A stretch of DNA of 48,158 nt from Phycisphaerales bacterium UBA1910. Lineage in GTDB: Bacteria > Planctomycetota > Phycisphaerae > Phycisphaerales > UBA1924. A program made the translations under genes and the position numbers. Below the pieces are notes generated by a model. The model ran no database searches, was not told the origin of the DNA, and was given only the letters and a program-made list of their open reading frames with translations. The DNA lies in contig DDGE01000039.1 of assembly GCA_002337545.1 (NCBI GenBank), forward strand, positions 114,280-162,437, given 5' to 3'. Each line of letters begins with the position of its first letter. Within the stretch, counting starts at the first letter, position 1. Of the stretch, positions 16,094 to 23,884 are shown one piece after another.

Positions 16094-17191
16094 ATGTACC
16101 AAGACTACTACGAACTCCTCGACATCGACCGCAGTCTCCCGGCGTGGGCGTACATGAAGAAGATCCACGATGCGAGAACGAGGTTCGAGGGCGAATACAA
16201 CGGCGAACTGCCCGACCAGGTGATGTCGGCCATCGCGGTCTTCAGTCAACCCGAGGGCAAAGCCGATTACGAACAGCTCCTCGCGATGGCCGATGCCGAG
16301 AATGTCGAGATCAACGCTGGTGATGTCGAGCGTCTGAAATCTGTGGCAGGCTTCACGCACTTCGCATTTGAGTTGAACGAAGACGGCACTCACCGAGTTG
16401 CCCGGCACGCTATTGAGCTGCCGCCCGTGCATCAGGAGGATGCGAAAGCTGTTCCGAACCTCAAGATCCATCGCCCGGACACCTCGGGTGTTGTGGATGC
16501 TCCGCCACCTGACCGTGCGGCACAACAAGCTTCGCATACCTTTCAGGGCACGGATAAGTTCGGGAGAGTGAACGGACACGTTCCGCCCATCGTCGTTGGC
16601 AAGCATGTCTACACCCTGTCCACGAGTACTGACGAGTATCTTCAGCAGGTCGTGGATCTCGGCGACTGCTATCAGCTGACCTGGCAGGAGCCTGATGGGC
16701 GTGTCTGGTCACAACTAGACCACCTGGGCCCAGTATTCGGAGCCGAGATATACAAAGTCGGAGTGACGTATCAGCACGTCATCTTCACCAACACCCGAAC
16801 CCAAGAACGCACGACTGAGGGGTTCTACTCCATCAACGCACCGATCAACAGCTTCACGATGTCGGGAAGCGGGATCTACTGCTACTTCCCGTGGTACGCC
16901 AAGTACATGCCGATCAAAGGAGGCGTCCCCGCGATTGAGTACAAGTGGAACAGGGCGAACCACTCGATGCCGATGCCACCGATCGAATATTTCGGCCACA
17001 ACCAGTGGTCGGCCCCGGTCCGCGAGGCCTTCATCACCTACATCAAAGACCTGTACTACTGGGGTCAGTGCTGCATGCGGGGCTGGAATGGGCCGTTGGA
17101 CGAGATGAAGCGAATCGCTCTTGGGGATGCTCGAATCGTTCTTTCTACTCAGGGCGTGAAACCACGACTGCTCAGGAAGCACGGACTCTGA
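16094..17191 (+). CDS. Protein with J-domain-like N-terminus, unknown function
   Basis: 365 aa. The first 70 residues, YQDYYELLDIDRSLPAWAYMKKIHDARTRFEG and a later ADYEQLL, resemble the helical frame of a DnaJ domain, but the essential HPD tripeptide is missing, so Hsp70 stimulation is unlikely. The C-terminal 200 residues are aromatic-rich (YCYFPWYAKYM, DLYYWGQCCMRGW) without a clear membrane segment. No family recognised. It follows the coupling ATPase by 17 bp and is likely the last gene of the mobilization operon, so a role in DNA transfer is possible. Confidence 0.6.
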   Translation: MYQDYYELLDIDRSLPAWAYMKKIHDARTRFEGEYNGELPDQVMSAIAVFSQPEGKADYEQLLAMADAENVEINAGDVERLKSVAGFTHFAFELNEDGTHRVARHAIELPPVHQEDAKAVPNLKIHRPDTSGVVDAPPPDRAAQQASHTFQGTDKFGRVNGHVPPIVVGKHVYTLSTSTDEYLQQVVDLGDCYQLTWQEPDGRVWSQLDHLGPVFGAEIYKVGVTYQHVIFTNTRTQERTTEGFYSINAPINSFTMSGSGIYCYFPWYAKYMPIKGGVPAIEYKWNRANHSMPMPPIEYFGHNQWSAPVREAFITYIKDLYYWGQCCMRGWNGPLDEMKRIALGDARIVLSTQGVKPRLLRKHGL

Positions 17192-17313
17192 GTCTGGTGC
17201 TTCTTGGCCCTCGCTGAGTCACTCCTCGATTGCAGCAATGTCACACCAACCGTCTCCCCGGCCATAACCATTGCAGCCGGGTGGTCCAGGCACGCCAGAA
17301 AGGATGGTGCGCT

Positions 17314-17628
17314 ATGGCCAAAAGAAACGGTAGCACTCAGGGTCGCTCACGCGACCGTACCCAGCGGAATGGTGAGGGGTCCAATCGACCCTGGGCCGAG
17401 TTCCGCTCGGGCATGCTCAAGACGACGGTTTGGGAGAACGAGACCAACAGCGGTGGTACTTTCTTTACCACGCAGATGGTCCGCATCTACCAAGACCAGA
17501 ACGAAGACTGGCAGGAGACGCATGGCCTTGGCCGTGATGACCTGCTCCGTGCCGCCAACCTGCTCCGAAGGACTTTCGATGCGATCGAGGTCGAAGAGCA
17601 GGCAAGGCGGGAAGCGTCACGAGGATGA
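17314..17628 (+). CDS. Small conserved accessory protein, paralogue of the 10312 gene
   Basis: 104 aa from ATG 17314 (MAKRNGSTQG); AGGA lies about 10 nt upstream. A basic N-terminus precedes the same core as the 10312 product: NRPWAEFRSGMLKTTVWEN, FFTTQMVRIYQDQ, GRDDLLRAANLL, then an acidic helix ending QARREASRG. Conservation of W, G and the L-R-A-A-N-L-L helix between the copies shows selection on both. A fold similar to small ssDNA-binding proteins is possible but not shown. It follows the mobilization operon after a 122-bp gap that may carry its own promoter. Confidence 0.7.
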   Translation: MAKRNGSTQGRSRDRTQRNGEGSNRPWAEFRSGMLKTTVWENETNSGGTFFTTQMVRIYQDQNEDWQETHGLGRDDLLRAANLLRRTFDAIEVEEQARREASRG

Positions 17629-17837
17629 CCAGAAGGTTCTGACCGCAAACGTGGCAACGTACGAGTCAAAGGATGCTTAATAGGTAACGACTTGGACCAC
17701 CCGGCCACCATTGAATCAGGCACCGCTCTCGTCTATCTGTGATTGCTGATTTGTATTCGTGCTGGCTGCTGTTGAATGGGACGGTACCGACTGGGACGCC
17801 GCCTGTTCGACTTCTCGTCCGGCGAATGTCTGCGTCG

Positions 17838-18302
17838 CTAGCGGTCGATTCTGAGGTGTTGGCGGAATCGTTCGGTCGCGACGCGAGCGGGCGTGCTCTC
17901 GGGCGATGCCTGCGATGTGCTGACCAGGAACTGGAGAGCCGCCTGCAAGAGCCCCTCGTCGTTGGTTGTTCTGACAAGGCCGACGAGCCGGAGGAGTTTC
18001 TCGACCGAGAGCTCCATCAATTCCCCAAGTGTGAGCAGGTACCGGGCGGAGGGCATCCCCGCGCCTGATTCAATCGTTCGGATAACTTCGATGCTCATGC
18101 CCGCATCGTCGGCAAGCTCGTGCGATGACAGGCCGCGTTCGACACGCCACTGCACCACGAGCTGTCCGAAGGCCTCCCAGCCGTATGACGGCGAGAGTCG
18201 CGGGGGCCGGAGGGTCGCCAAATGTCCGTCCGCGTTTGCGGCTCGTTTCTGTAGTTGTCGTCTCTGAAACTCCTTGCTCACTCCGTTCATCTTGGTCGTC
18301 AT
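17838..18302 (-). CDS. XRE-family helix-turn-helix regulator
   Basis: 154 aa from ATG 18302 with AGGAG 7 nt upstream. A basic N-terminal tail precedes an HTH of the Cro/CI (XRE) type: FGQLVVQWRVERGLSSHELADDAGMSIEVIRTIESGAGMPS (about 45-85), with the turn at DDAGMS. A C-terminal helical part (LLQAALQFLVSTSQA) may dimerise. Such regulators often repress the mobilization or excision genes of integrative elements. Divergent placement relative to the 18689 gene and the hairpin-rich 18303-18688 region suggest it controls that region and itself. Confidence 0.8.
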   Translation of the reverse strand: MTTKMNGVSKEFQRRQLQKRAANADGHLATLRPPRLSPSYGWEAFGQLVVQWRVERGLSSHELADDAGMSIEVIRTIESGAGMPSARYLLTLGELMELSVEKLLRLVGLVRTTNDEGLLQAALQFLVSTSQASPESTPARVATERFRQHLRIDR

Positions 18303-18688
18303 GGCTTGCTCCTGCGGATTCTCCGTGCATCACACTGTTTGACCGGAGCATGGCATAGAACGCGGTGCTAGTCGAACGCTGTCTTGCACAGAGCAGAACA
18401 CCGTCTCTCGCTTGGTTGGATTGCTCAATAATCCTGCCGACATGGGCATCGGTGAATGCGGATTCGGAAGGCTTCGTGCGTTCATTCATGTCAACGCATC
18501 CTGAACCCCTCTGGAATCCGACCGCTCCGGCAGCATGGCCCGCCGCGTCATTCATCCGCCGGGGCCAGCACGGGGTGAACCCCGACGGATGAACGCCGCG
18601 ACGGCAGCCATACACAGAGCTGACTCGACGAAGTCACAACCAACGCTCACCACCCCATAACGGTCGTAGAACCTCAAACGGAGATGCT
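18303..18688. promoter_or_regulatory. Divergent intergenic region with a strong hairpin
   Basis: A 386-bp region between the minus-strand XRE regulator and the plus-strand 18689 gene. It contains an inverted repeat TTCATCCG (18551-18558) / CGGATGAA (18586-18593) enclosing a second hairpin CGGGG-TGAA-CCCCG (18571-18584). It is likely to hold promoters for both genes and an operator. A possible short minus-strand frame from 18489 overlaps the XRE gene and is not convincing. Confidence 0.45.
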
Positions 18689-18964
18689 ATGACAGACAAA
18701 CCAGACCACACCCTCAGAGAAGGCTCGCTCGGCGTTTCGATCTGGAAACGAGAAGGGCGGCGTGGCTCGTACTACGAGATCACCGCTTCCCGGTCTTACT
18801 TCAACAAAGAGACAGAGAGCTACGGCTACACGACAAGCCTCCGGCCGTGGAATCTCGAACCACTCAGCAAGATGCTCATCCAGGCACGGGAATGGATTCG
18901 AGAGCACTCTGACGACACCGATTCAGATGCCATGTCTGATGCGACCGAGGCTGTCGAGATATGA
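18689..18964 (+). CDS. Small protein distantly like the 10312/17314 family
   Basis: 91 aa from ATG 18689 with GGAG 6 nt upstream. Core: LREGSLGVSIWKREG, SYYEITASRSYFNKE, YGYTTSLRP, then a helix LSKMLIQAREWI and an acidic tail (DDTDSDAMSD). The order of strand G-x-L-x-x-x-I-W, aromatic strand, R-x-Y, then helix matches the two paralogues at 10312 and 17314, at lower identity. An acidic disordered tail after a small beta-domain is common in single-strand DNA binding proteins; this is a suggestion only. Followed 47 bp later by the convergent Rep-like gene. Confidence 0.65.
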   Translation: MTDKPDHTLREGSLGVSIWKREGRRGSYYEITASRSYFNKETESYGYTTSLRPWNLEPLSKMLIQAREWIREHSDDTDSDAMSDATEAVEI

Positions 18965-19011
18965 CCGACGAACAAGACCCAAGACAAGACAGAGCGTCGC
19001 CGTTGACCTGA

Positions 19012-20160
19012 TCACGCCATCGCGGCCCGCACCAAGGCACGGACTTGTTCGCGACTCAGCGGCGTCCTTGTGCTCGTCTGTTGAGCCTCTTGTCCGTGCG
19101 TGCTCTCGATCGGTCGACTCTTGAACAGGCATCGTGCGGTGTCTTCGTCGATGCTGCTGATGTGCTTCCAGAGCTGCTTGCGGATGATGGTCGCGAACAT
19201 GCCGCACGGGTTTCGCTCGGCACAGCGCTTTGCCCTCGCCGCCGCCGAGAACACAAGCAGGGCTCCGGCCTGACTCTTGGCGACAAGCCCTTGTTGACCC
19301 GCCTGCCGGTGGATCTCCGCCAGCCTCGCCGGGTCGCCGAGGTCCTCCGGCACGATGTGTGAGAGGCAGACCGGCCTTTGGGAACCAGAATCCCGGTCTG
19401 GTTGTTTGATCTCCGAAGGAGGGTCTTGTTGGTCTCTTGGGGGTGCCAAATCCGCTCGATTCGACGATGTTTGGGGTGCCATTCTGTGCGGCGACTTCCA
19501 GGCGAGCTCGATGATGAACCGAGCCCCAGTGCGATGGCCAGACTTGCCATCCTCCACCATCCGCAGCCAGTTTCTGCTGCACCACGCCGACCTTGCTCGC
19601 TTCACGCTGCGTTCGCCGACACCGAAGTGTTCCGCCACCCATTGTGCGGTGCAATGACCGCCCGACCTGCATCGCTTCCGCTTCGAGTCGTAGTACAGGC
19701 AGCGGATGGCATGACCGAACGCGGTGGCGATCTCCGCCGCTGTACCGTTTCTCGCGAGCCAGCGGAGTATCCGCCGAGGCACCGGGACCCACTTCCGCCG
19801 GGTGGTCCCGGACTCCGATGTCCCGGTGACCCGGACGCGTTCTCTCGACCACTCGACCACGCCAATGTCACTGAGACGACGAACGGCTCCCCGGCATCCC
19901 CGGACTCCGGTCAGCCGGGAGAGTTCCTTCAGGTCGTAGTACGGAACACGCTGTGAATCGCTTGCTGTGCGACGCTCGACCATCTCGACAATACCGACCC
20001 ATGCACGCACATCGCGGAGCTTGAGCTTCCCCGACTTGTAGCCCCGCCAGCAGGCCATCAGCGAGGCGGTCGGCACAAGGGCGAACCCACCCTCAACTTT
20101 GCCCTCTTCCATCCATGATGGCGGACGCCACTTCTTGGTTGTGGTGTTTCGTGCTCGCAT
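19012..20160 (-). CDS. Plasmid-type replication initiator-like protein (winged-helix)
   Basis: 382 aa from ATG 20160. N-terminal half contains basic and helical segments compatible with two winged-helix modules: DVRAWVGIVEMVERRT then DLKELSRLTGVRGCRGAVRRLSDIGVVEW, and later CTAQWVAEHFGVGERSVKRARSAWCSRNWLRMVEDG. The C-terminal half is more variable. Divergent from parA across a repeat-rich 394-bp spacer, which is the usual arrangement of plasmid Rep and partition genes. I therefore call it a candidate replication initiator; a transcriptional regulator is the alternative. Sequence alone does not name a Rep family. Confidence 0.55.
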   Translation of the reverse strand: MRARNTTTKKWRPPSWMEEGKVEGGFALVPTASLMACWRGYKSGKLKLRDVRAWVGIVEMVERRTASDSQRVPYYDLKELSRLTGVRGCRGAVRRLSDIGVVEWSRERVRVTGTSESGTTRRKWVPVPRRILRWLARNGTAAEIATAFGHAIRCLYYDSKRKRCRSGGHCTAQWVAEHFGVGERSVKRARSAWCSRNWLRMVEDGKSGHRTGARFIIELAWKSPHRMAPQTSSNRADLAPPRDQQDPPSEIKQPDRDSGSQRPVCLSHIVPEDLGDPARLAEIHRQAGQQGLVAKSQAGALLVFSAAARAKRCAERNPCGMFATIIRKQLWKHISSIDEDTARCLFKSRPIESTHGQEAQQTSTRTPLSREQVRALVRAAMA

Positions 20161-20554
20161 TGTTCGACCCCCGTTTGTTGTGTGAGCAACGAGAGTGCGA
20201 ACGCAAACGTCTTGACGACGCCATTACGATTGCGCTAGCTTGGTGTCACCGGGCGAGAGCCAATCTCCTGGACCCTCCCAGCTGTGCTGGAAGTACCCTC
20301 GCCCGGCAATTCCCCGTTTCTCGTTGCATACAGCATTGACCACGACGGAGTGTGTTGACCGCACGCTCCGCCGTGCTGTTGAGATGCTGCGTTTCCCGAG
20401 ATCGATTGAACGATCACGGGGACGAATTGGCAAGACCAGATTGTCACGGTCTCCCGGGGTGACGGGATGTCGATTGCCTGGGGTAACGGAATACCCCTTG
20501 CCTTGAACTCCAAAGCCGTGGTACTCGATCAGGCATCACGACCAGGAGACAAGC
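20161..20554. promoter_or_regulatory. Rep-ParA divergent region, possible origin or partition site
   Basis: Gene-free spacer of 394 bp. It contains an inverted repeat CCGGGCGAG (20249-20257) / CTCGCCCGG (20298-20306), a direct repeat GGGGTGACGG (20456-20465) and GGGGTAACGG (20480-20489) at 24-bp spacing, and GTCAC...GTGAC around 20443-20463. Such repeats between rep and parA are typical of replication origins, iterons, parS sites or ParA operators. I cannot choose between these. Confidence 0.5.
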
Positions 20555-21499
20555 ATGATCGAGCACACACCACTCGCGCACACCATCGTCATCGGGAACC
20601 AGAAGGGTGGCGTTGGAAAGTCCACCAACGCATGCCACCTCGCCGCCGCTCTCGGCGAGCGGGGACGCTTGGTGCTGCTGATCGACCTCGACCCGCACGC
20701 CGGGGCAACAAGGCACCTCGGAGTAGACCCGAGCAAGTTCGCGGGCTCGCTGGAACTGCTCACCGGAGAAGACACCATCGACTCGCTGGCGATCCGAGCG
20801 GGCATGCCAGACGGCGTCGAGCTGATCGCGTCACGAACAGAACTCGCCGACCTCGAATCCCACGTCTCCAAGTATCTCGATGCGACCAGACTGCTCGAAC
20901 TACCGCTGCGTGAGGCCCGAAAGAGCTACGACTACATCATCCTGGACACGCCGCCCGCGGCTCGATCGATGCCGACCATCGCTGCGTACTCCGAGTCCGA
21001 GTGGATTCTCCTCTCCGCGTTCCCACACCAGCTCTCGGTCGAGGGGATTGGTGAGGCCTTCCGCGATATCAACGATGTCCGCCAGTACCGCAATCACAAG
21101 CTCGAAGTGCTCGGCATCCTGTTGTGCTGCGTCGACCGCCGCGTGAAGAAATGCCGCGAACGGGTCGAGCGACTGGTGGCCGACGCCATCCCTGGGCGAG
21201 CGATGGACACATCGATCTCACAAGCCGCAGTCCTCCCCGAGTCGTCCGCACTCGGCCAGACGCTGTTCCAGCGCCCTGACCAGCAACACCACCACGTCAG
21301 ACGGCAGTACCAGAAGCTCGCCGCCGAGGTCGAATACCGAATCCGTCATCGGCGAGCGTTCTTGGAAGGACGACTGGACCCGATCGGCTTCCGGGTCGTG
21401 CGTGAGATTGAGATCCTCCCGTCTGTCGAACCACTGCCTGAGCTCTCTGGCCACCAACCACCAAAGCCCAAGTCCCTTCTCTCGAAGCTGCTCAACTAG
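20555..21499 (+). CDS. parA: ParA-family partition ATPase
   Basis: 314 aa from ATG 20555 with GGAG upstream. Deviant Walker A KGGVGKST (17-24), Walker A' DLDPHAGAT, and YIILDTPPAARSMPT are the ParA/Soj signature. The core (1-250) is complete. A C-terminal extension of about 60 residues (EGRLDPIGFRVVREIEILP to the end) is unusual and proline-rich. ParA proteins ride the nucleoid and position plasmids or integrative elements with a DNA-binding partner. The downstream 148-aa gene, 8 bp away, is the likely partner. Partition genes on an integrative element suggest a replicating circular stage. Confidence 0.92.
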   Translation: MIEHTPLAHTIVIGNQKGGVGKSTNACHLAAALGERGRLVLLIDLDPHAGATRHLGVDPSKFAGSLELLTGEDTIDSLAIRAGMPDGVELIASRTELADLESHVSKYLDATRLLELPLREARKSYDYIILDTPPAARSMPTIAAYSESEWILLSAFPHQLSVEGIGEAFRDINDVRQYRNHKLEVLGILLCCVDRRVKKCRERVERLVADAIPGRAMDTSISQAAVLPESSALGQTLFQRPDQQHHHVRRQYQKLAAEVEYRIRHRRAFLEGRLDPIGFRVVREIEILPSVEPLPELSGHQPPKPKSLLSKLLN

Positions 21500-21507
21500 G
21501 TGTCCAG

Positions 21508-21954
21508 ATGCCCAAACCTCCAACAAAGCCTGGCCCGACCAGTGCGGTCAAGCCCGACCTGAAACTCGCCCAACGAATCGCAGAAAAGCCCGAAGCCCAC
21601 ACGCTGCTCGCGATGCAGCGAGCCGAAGACCCGCACGAGTCGGTCCGCCGTGAGTTCGCACTCACACGCGAGCTGGACAGGTTGCTTGATGATGAGCTGG
21701 TCCCCAGGTTCCGCCGTATCACTGGGATGCAGGTGAACCGGAGCACCGTGCTTCGAGCCATCCTGCGAGCGTTGATGGAGCGGTGGATGATCGAGCCACC
21801 CGAACGCCCGGTCGATGGACTCGCGGACGGTGAGCGGCTCATCATCGAAGCCATCGAGCAGGTGCTGGGATTGAATCAACGACGGGATGCCACGAGGACC
21901 GAAGTCCGCGATACATCGCGTACGAATCACATTGAGCCTCGCGAAGACGGTTGA
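21508..21954 (+). CDS. Probable ParA partner protein (ribbon-helix-helix-like)
   Basis: 148 aa, 8 bp after parA. The middle part, FALTRELDRLLDDELVPRFRRITGMQVNRSTVLRAILRALMERW, reads as a helix-strand-helix with the N-R-S-T-V-L-R-A-I-L-R-A-L helix typical of ribbon-helix-helix (CopG/ParG-like) proteins. The N-terminal tail is basic and proline-rich (PKPPTKPGPTSAVKP), as in partner proteins that stimulate ParA ATPase. No ParB/HTH domain is present. Role inferred from position: binding the repeats near 20249-20489 and recruiting ParA. Confidence 0.65.
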   Translation: MPKPPTKPGPTSAVKPDLKLAQRIAEKPEAHTLLAMQRAEDPHESVRREFALTRELDRLLDDELVPRFRRITGMQVNRSTVLRAILRALMERWMIEPPERPVDGLADGERLIIEAIEQVLGLNQRRDATRTEVRDTSRTNHIEPREDG

Positions 21955-21974
21955 GGCAACTCACGCATGCCCGT

Positions 21975-21988
21975 AATCACGCGTGATT
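21975..21988. promoter_or_regulatory. 14-bp perfect palindrome upstream of ardC
   Basis: AATCACGCGTGATT is a perfect palindrome 67 bp before the ardC start chosen here. It is the right size for a dimeric repressor operator. The ribbon-helix-helix protein encoded just upstream or the XRE regulator could bind it. Confidence 0.5.
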
Positions 21989-22054
21989 TCTTCGCAAGGA
22001 TGCGCCATCCTGTTTCTATGCAACACGCGGAGCAATGCACTCCATAACAGCTGC

Positions 22055-23032
22055 ATGATTGAAATGGAACAATCCCGGGAGGAGCCGGGCAACGAGCATC
22101 CATCACTCGCTCCCCTCGCAAGTGAACAATTCCCCTCGCTTGCGTCCCACTGCTCGATTGCCCGACTTCCCCTCCCGGACTTTGACAAGTCTGCCTACCG
22201 GGCAGCCGACCGCGAAGAGAAAGAACAGCTCATCAAGCAGGTCACCGAAGAGGCGTACGAGCTTCTCGCACAAGACCTCAAGGCCGGGCGGAGTGAGTCG
22301 CTCTTGGCCTATCTCGAAGCGGCGGGCCGCTTCCATCAGTACAGCTTCAACAACATGATGCTCATACTGCTCCAGCGTCCCGACGCCACACGAGTTGCCG
22401 GGTTTCGGGCGTGGAACAAGTTCAACAGGTTTGTGCGCAAGGGCGAGCAGGGAATCGTGGTCCTGGCTCCGGTCACCAAGGTTGTCGGCAGGCACGAGGA
22501 GACCCAAGCCGACGGCTCAAAGAAGGAAGTCCCCATTCGCCGCGTGGTGAACACAAAGCCTGTCTACGTGTTCGATGTCAGCCAGACCGATGGCGACCCG
22601 CTCCCCGAACCGGAACGGCACGCCGGGGACCCGGGCAAGTATCTCTCACGCCTGGAGAAGCTCTACAAGAAGCACGGCGTGACTCTGACGTATGTCGAAT
22701 CGCTCGGCGGTGCGGACGGCGTCAGCCGTGGCAAGTCGGTCGAGATCGTCGAGAGCCTCCCAGACGCCCCCAAGTTCACGGTCCTCGTCCACGAGCTTGC
22801 ACACGAGATGCTCCATCGTGATGAAGAGCGCCGCAAGAAGACCGACAAGACCATTCGAGAAACCGAGGCGGAGGCCGTCGCTTTCATTGTCGGCTCCGCG
22901 ATCGGTTTGGAGATGGGCAGAGCATCGAGCGATTACATCCAGCTCTACCGCGGGGACACCAAGACACTGGCTTCAAGCCTGCACGCGATTCAAGACACCG
23001 CTGCGAAGATCCTCTCCGGACTCTCGTTCTAG
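22055..23032 (+). CDS. ardC: ArdC-type antirestriction protein
   Basis: 325 aa from ATG 22055; the frame is open to a GTG at 21983, but those 24 residues look non-coding and would cover the palindrome. The N-terminal ssDNA-binding domain (DUF1738-like) shows FHQYSFNNMMLILLQRPDATRVAGFRAWNKFNR and RKGEQGIVVLAP. The C-terminal domain is a zinc metallopeptidase with HELAH (246-250) and a later Glu in ETEAEAVAF. ArdC proteins protect incoming single-stranded conjugative DNA from host restriction. The gene is therefore consistent with a mobilizable element. It converges with the 23085 gene, 52 bp between stops. Confidence 0.88.
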   Translation: MIEMEQSREEPGNEHPSLAPLASEQFPSLASHCSIARLPLPDFDKSAYRAADREEKEQLIKQVTEEAYELLAQDLKAGRSESLLAYLEAAGRFHQYSFNNMMLILLQRPDATRVAGFRAWNKFNRFVRKGEQGIVVLAPVTKVVGRHEETQADGSKKEVPIRRVVNTKPVYVFDVSQTDGDPLPEPERHAGDPGKYLSRLEKLYKKHGVTLTYVESLGGADGVSRGKSVEIVESLPDAPKFTVLVHELAHEMLHRDEERRKKTDKTIRETEAEAVAFIVGSAIGLEMGRASSDYIQLYRGDTKTLASSLHAIQDTAAKILSGLSF

Positions 23033-23084
23033 CTGCATCCACTTACGGTCACTGAACAGGTGCTCACCGAAATGCGATTCCAAT

Positions 23085-23870
23085 TCACACCGGTGATGAC
23101 ACATCCCTTGTGACAAATACCCTCTCAGCCGGACGACGACGGCGAACACACTTCCTGTGATCGAGGGGTGCCATGCCTTGTGACTGTCGCTTCCGATTCA
23201 CCTCACGGACGGTCGCCAGGAGCTGGTCGATGACCGGACGAAACGGGTAGAAGCCCAGCGACCAGAACTCGGCTTCGAGTCTCTGTTTCGGCCAACGCGT
23301 GGCCAGCTCCAGCATGTGTGCACGGAGTCCGGCGTTCACCTGCTTGTTGAGTCTGACCAGCGTGTGCCAGCCCGGACGGCTCACCCTGACTCCACCGATG
23401 ACCCGACTGTTGCGGCAGAACGTATGACGGATGGAGTAGGCGTTGTAAACCAGACTTATCCGACGCATATCCCTGAATACCGCTGGCCGCACGACCCGGC
23501 CGTGCCTGTCTCTGCTCTCGCCGAGAGACTCGAAGAACGAACCCTGACCGGCGGTCGCAAGCAGGATGAAGAAGCGACCGTGACGCACGTAGTGCGTGCT
23601 CGCCATGCCCGACGCTTTCCTCCGGCTTCGTGTCCAAGGCTTCACGTCACATCGGTAGGTGTCGATGAGCTTGTCGTCGAGCGCCTCAAGATCGACATGC
23701 TCCTTCACCCGATCAGTGAAGTAGAAATGATGCCCGCTGCTGACGTGCTGAACGACCTGTCGCACGAATCCGTCGGGCGAAGCGGTCTCCCATCGATAGC
23801 TCACAGACCTCCTTGAAATGGTGAGATTGTTCAAGGGCACAATCTCCAAAGCCCATTGCGATTCCTTCAC
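23085..23870 (-). CDS. 261-aa protein downstream of the structured RNA, unknown function
   Basis: 261 aa from GTG 23870. Basic protein without membrane segments. Notable region: YVRHGRFFILLATAGQGSFFE, then RDRHGRVVRPAVF and YNAYSIRHTF, then a helix VRLNKQVNAGLRAHMLELAT and LGFYPFRPVIDQLLATVREVNRKRQ, ending CVRRRRPAERVF. I recall many planctomycete hypothetical proteins with the pattern Y-x-R-x-G-R-F-F-x-L-x-A-T and a C-terminal R-R-R, but know no function for them. It begins within about 15 bp of the end of the 1.2-kb structured RNA on the same strand, so they are probably co-transcribed. An RNA-binding or maturase-like helper role is a hypothesis. No reverse transcriptase motifs are present. 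Confidence 0.7.
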   Translation of the reverse strand: MKESQWALEIVPLNNLTISRRSVSYRWETASPDGFVRQVVQHVSSGHHFYFTDRVKEHVDLEALDDKLIDTYRCDVKPWTRSRRKASGMASTHYVRHGRFFILLATAGQGSFFESLGESRDRHGRVVRPAVFRDMRRISLVYNAYSIRHTFCRNSRVIGGVRVSRPGWHTLVRLNKQVNAGLRAHMLELATRWPKQRLEAEFWSLGFYPFRPVIDQLLATVREVNRKRQSQGMAPLDHRKCVRRRRPAERVFVTRDVSSPV

Positions 23871-23884
23871 AGACGAACCTTCTC

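Noticed and set aside
11588..17191. Complete conjugative element with its own type IV secretion system
   Set aside because: Only relaxase, coupling ATPase and small proteins are present; no VirB4-like ATPase or channel components are seen in the element.
18070..18615. Minus-strand frame overlapping the XRE regulator (possible start 18489)
   Set aside because: More than half overlaps the well-supported XRE gene, and there is no recognisable domain.
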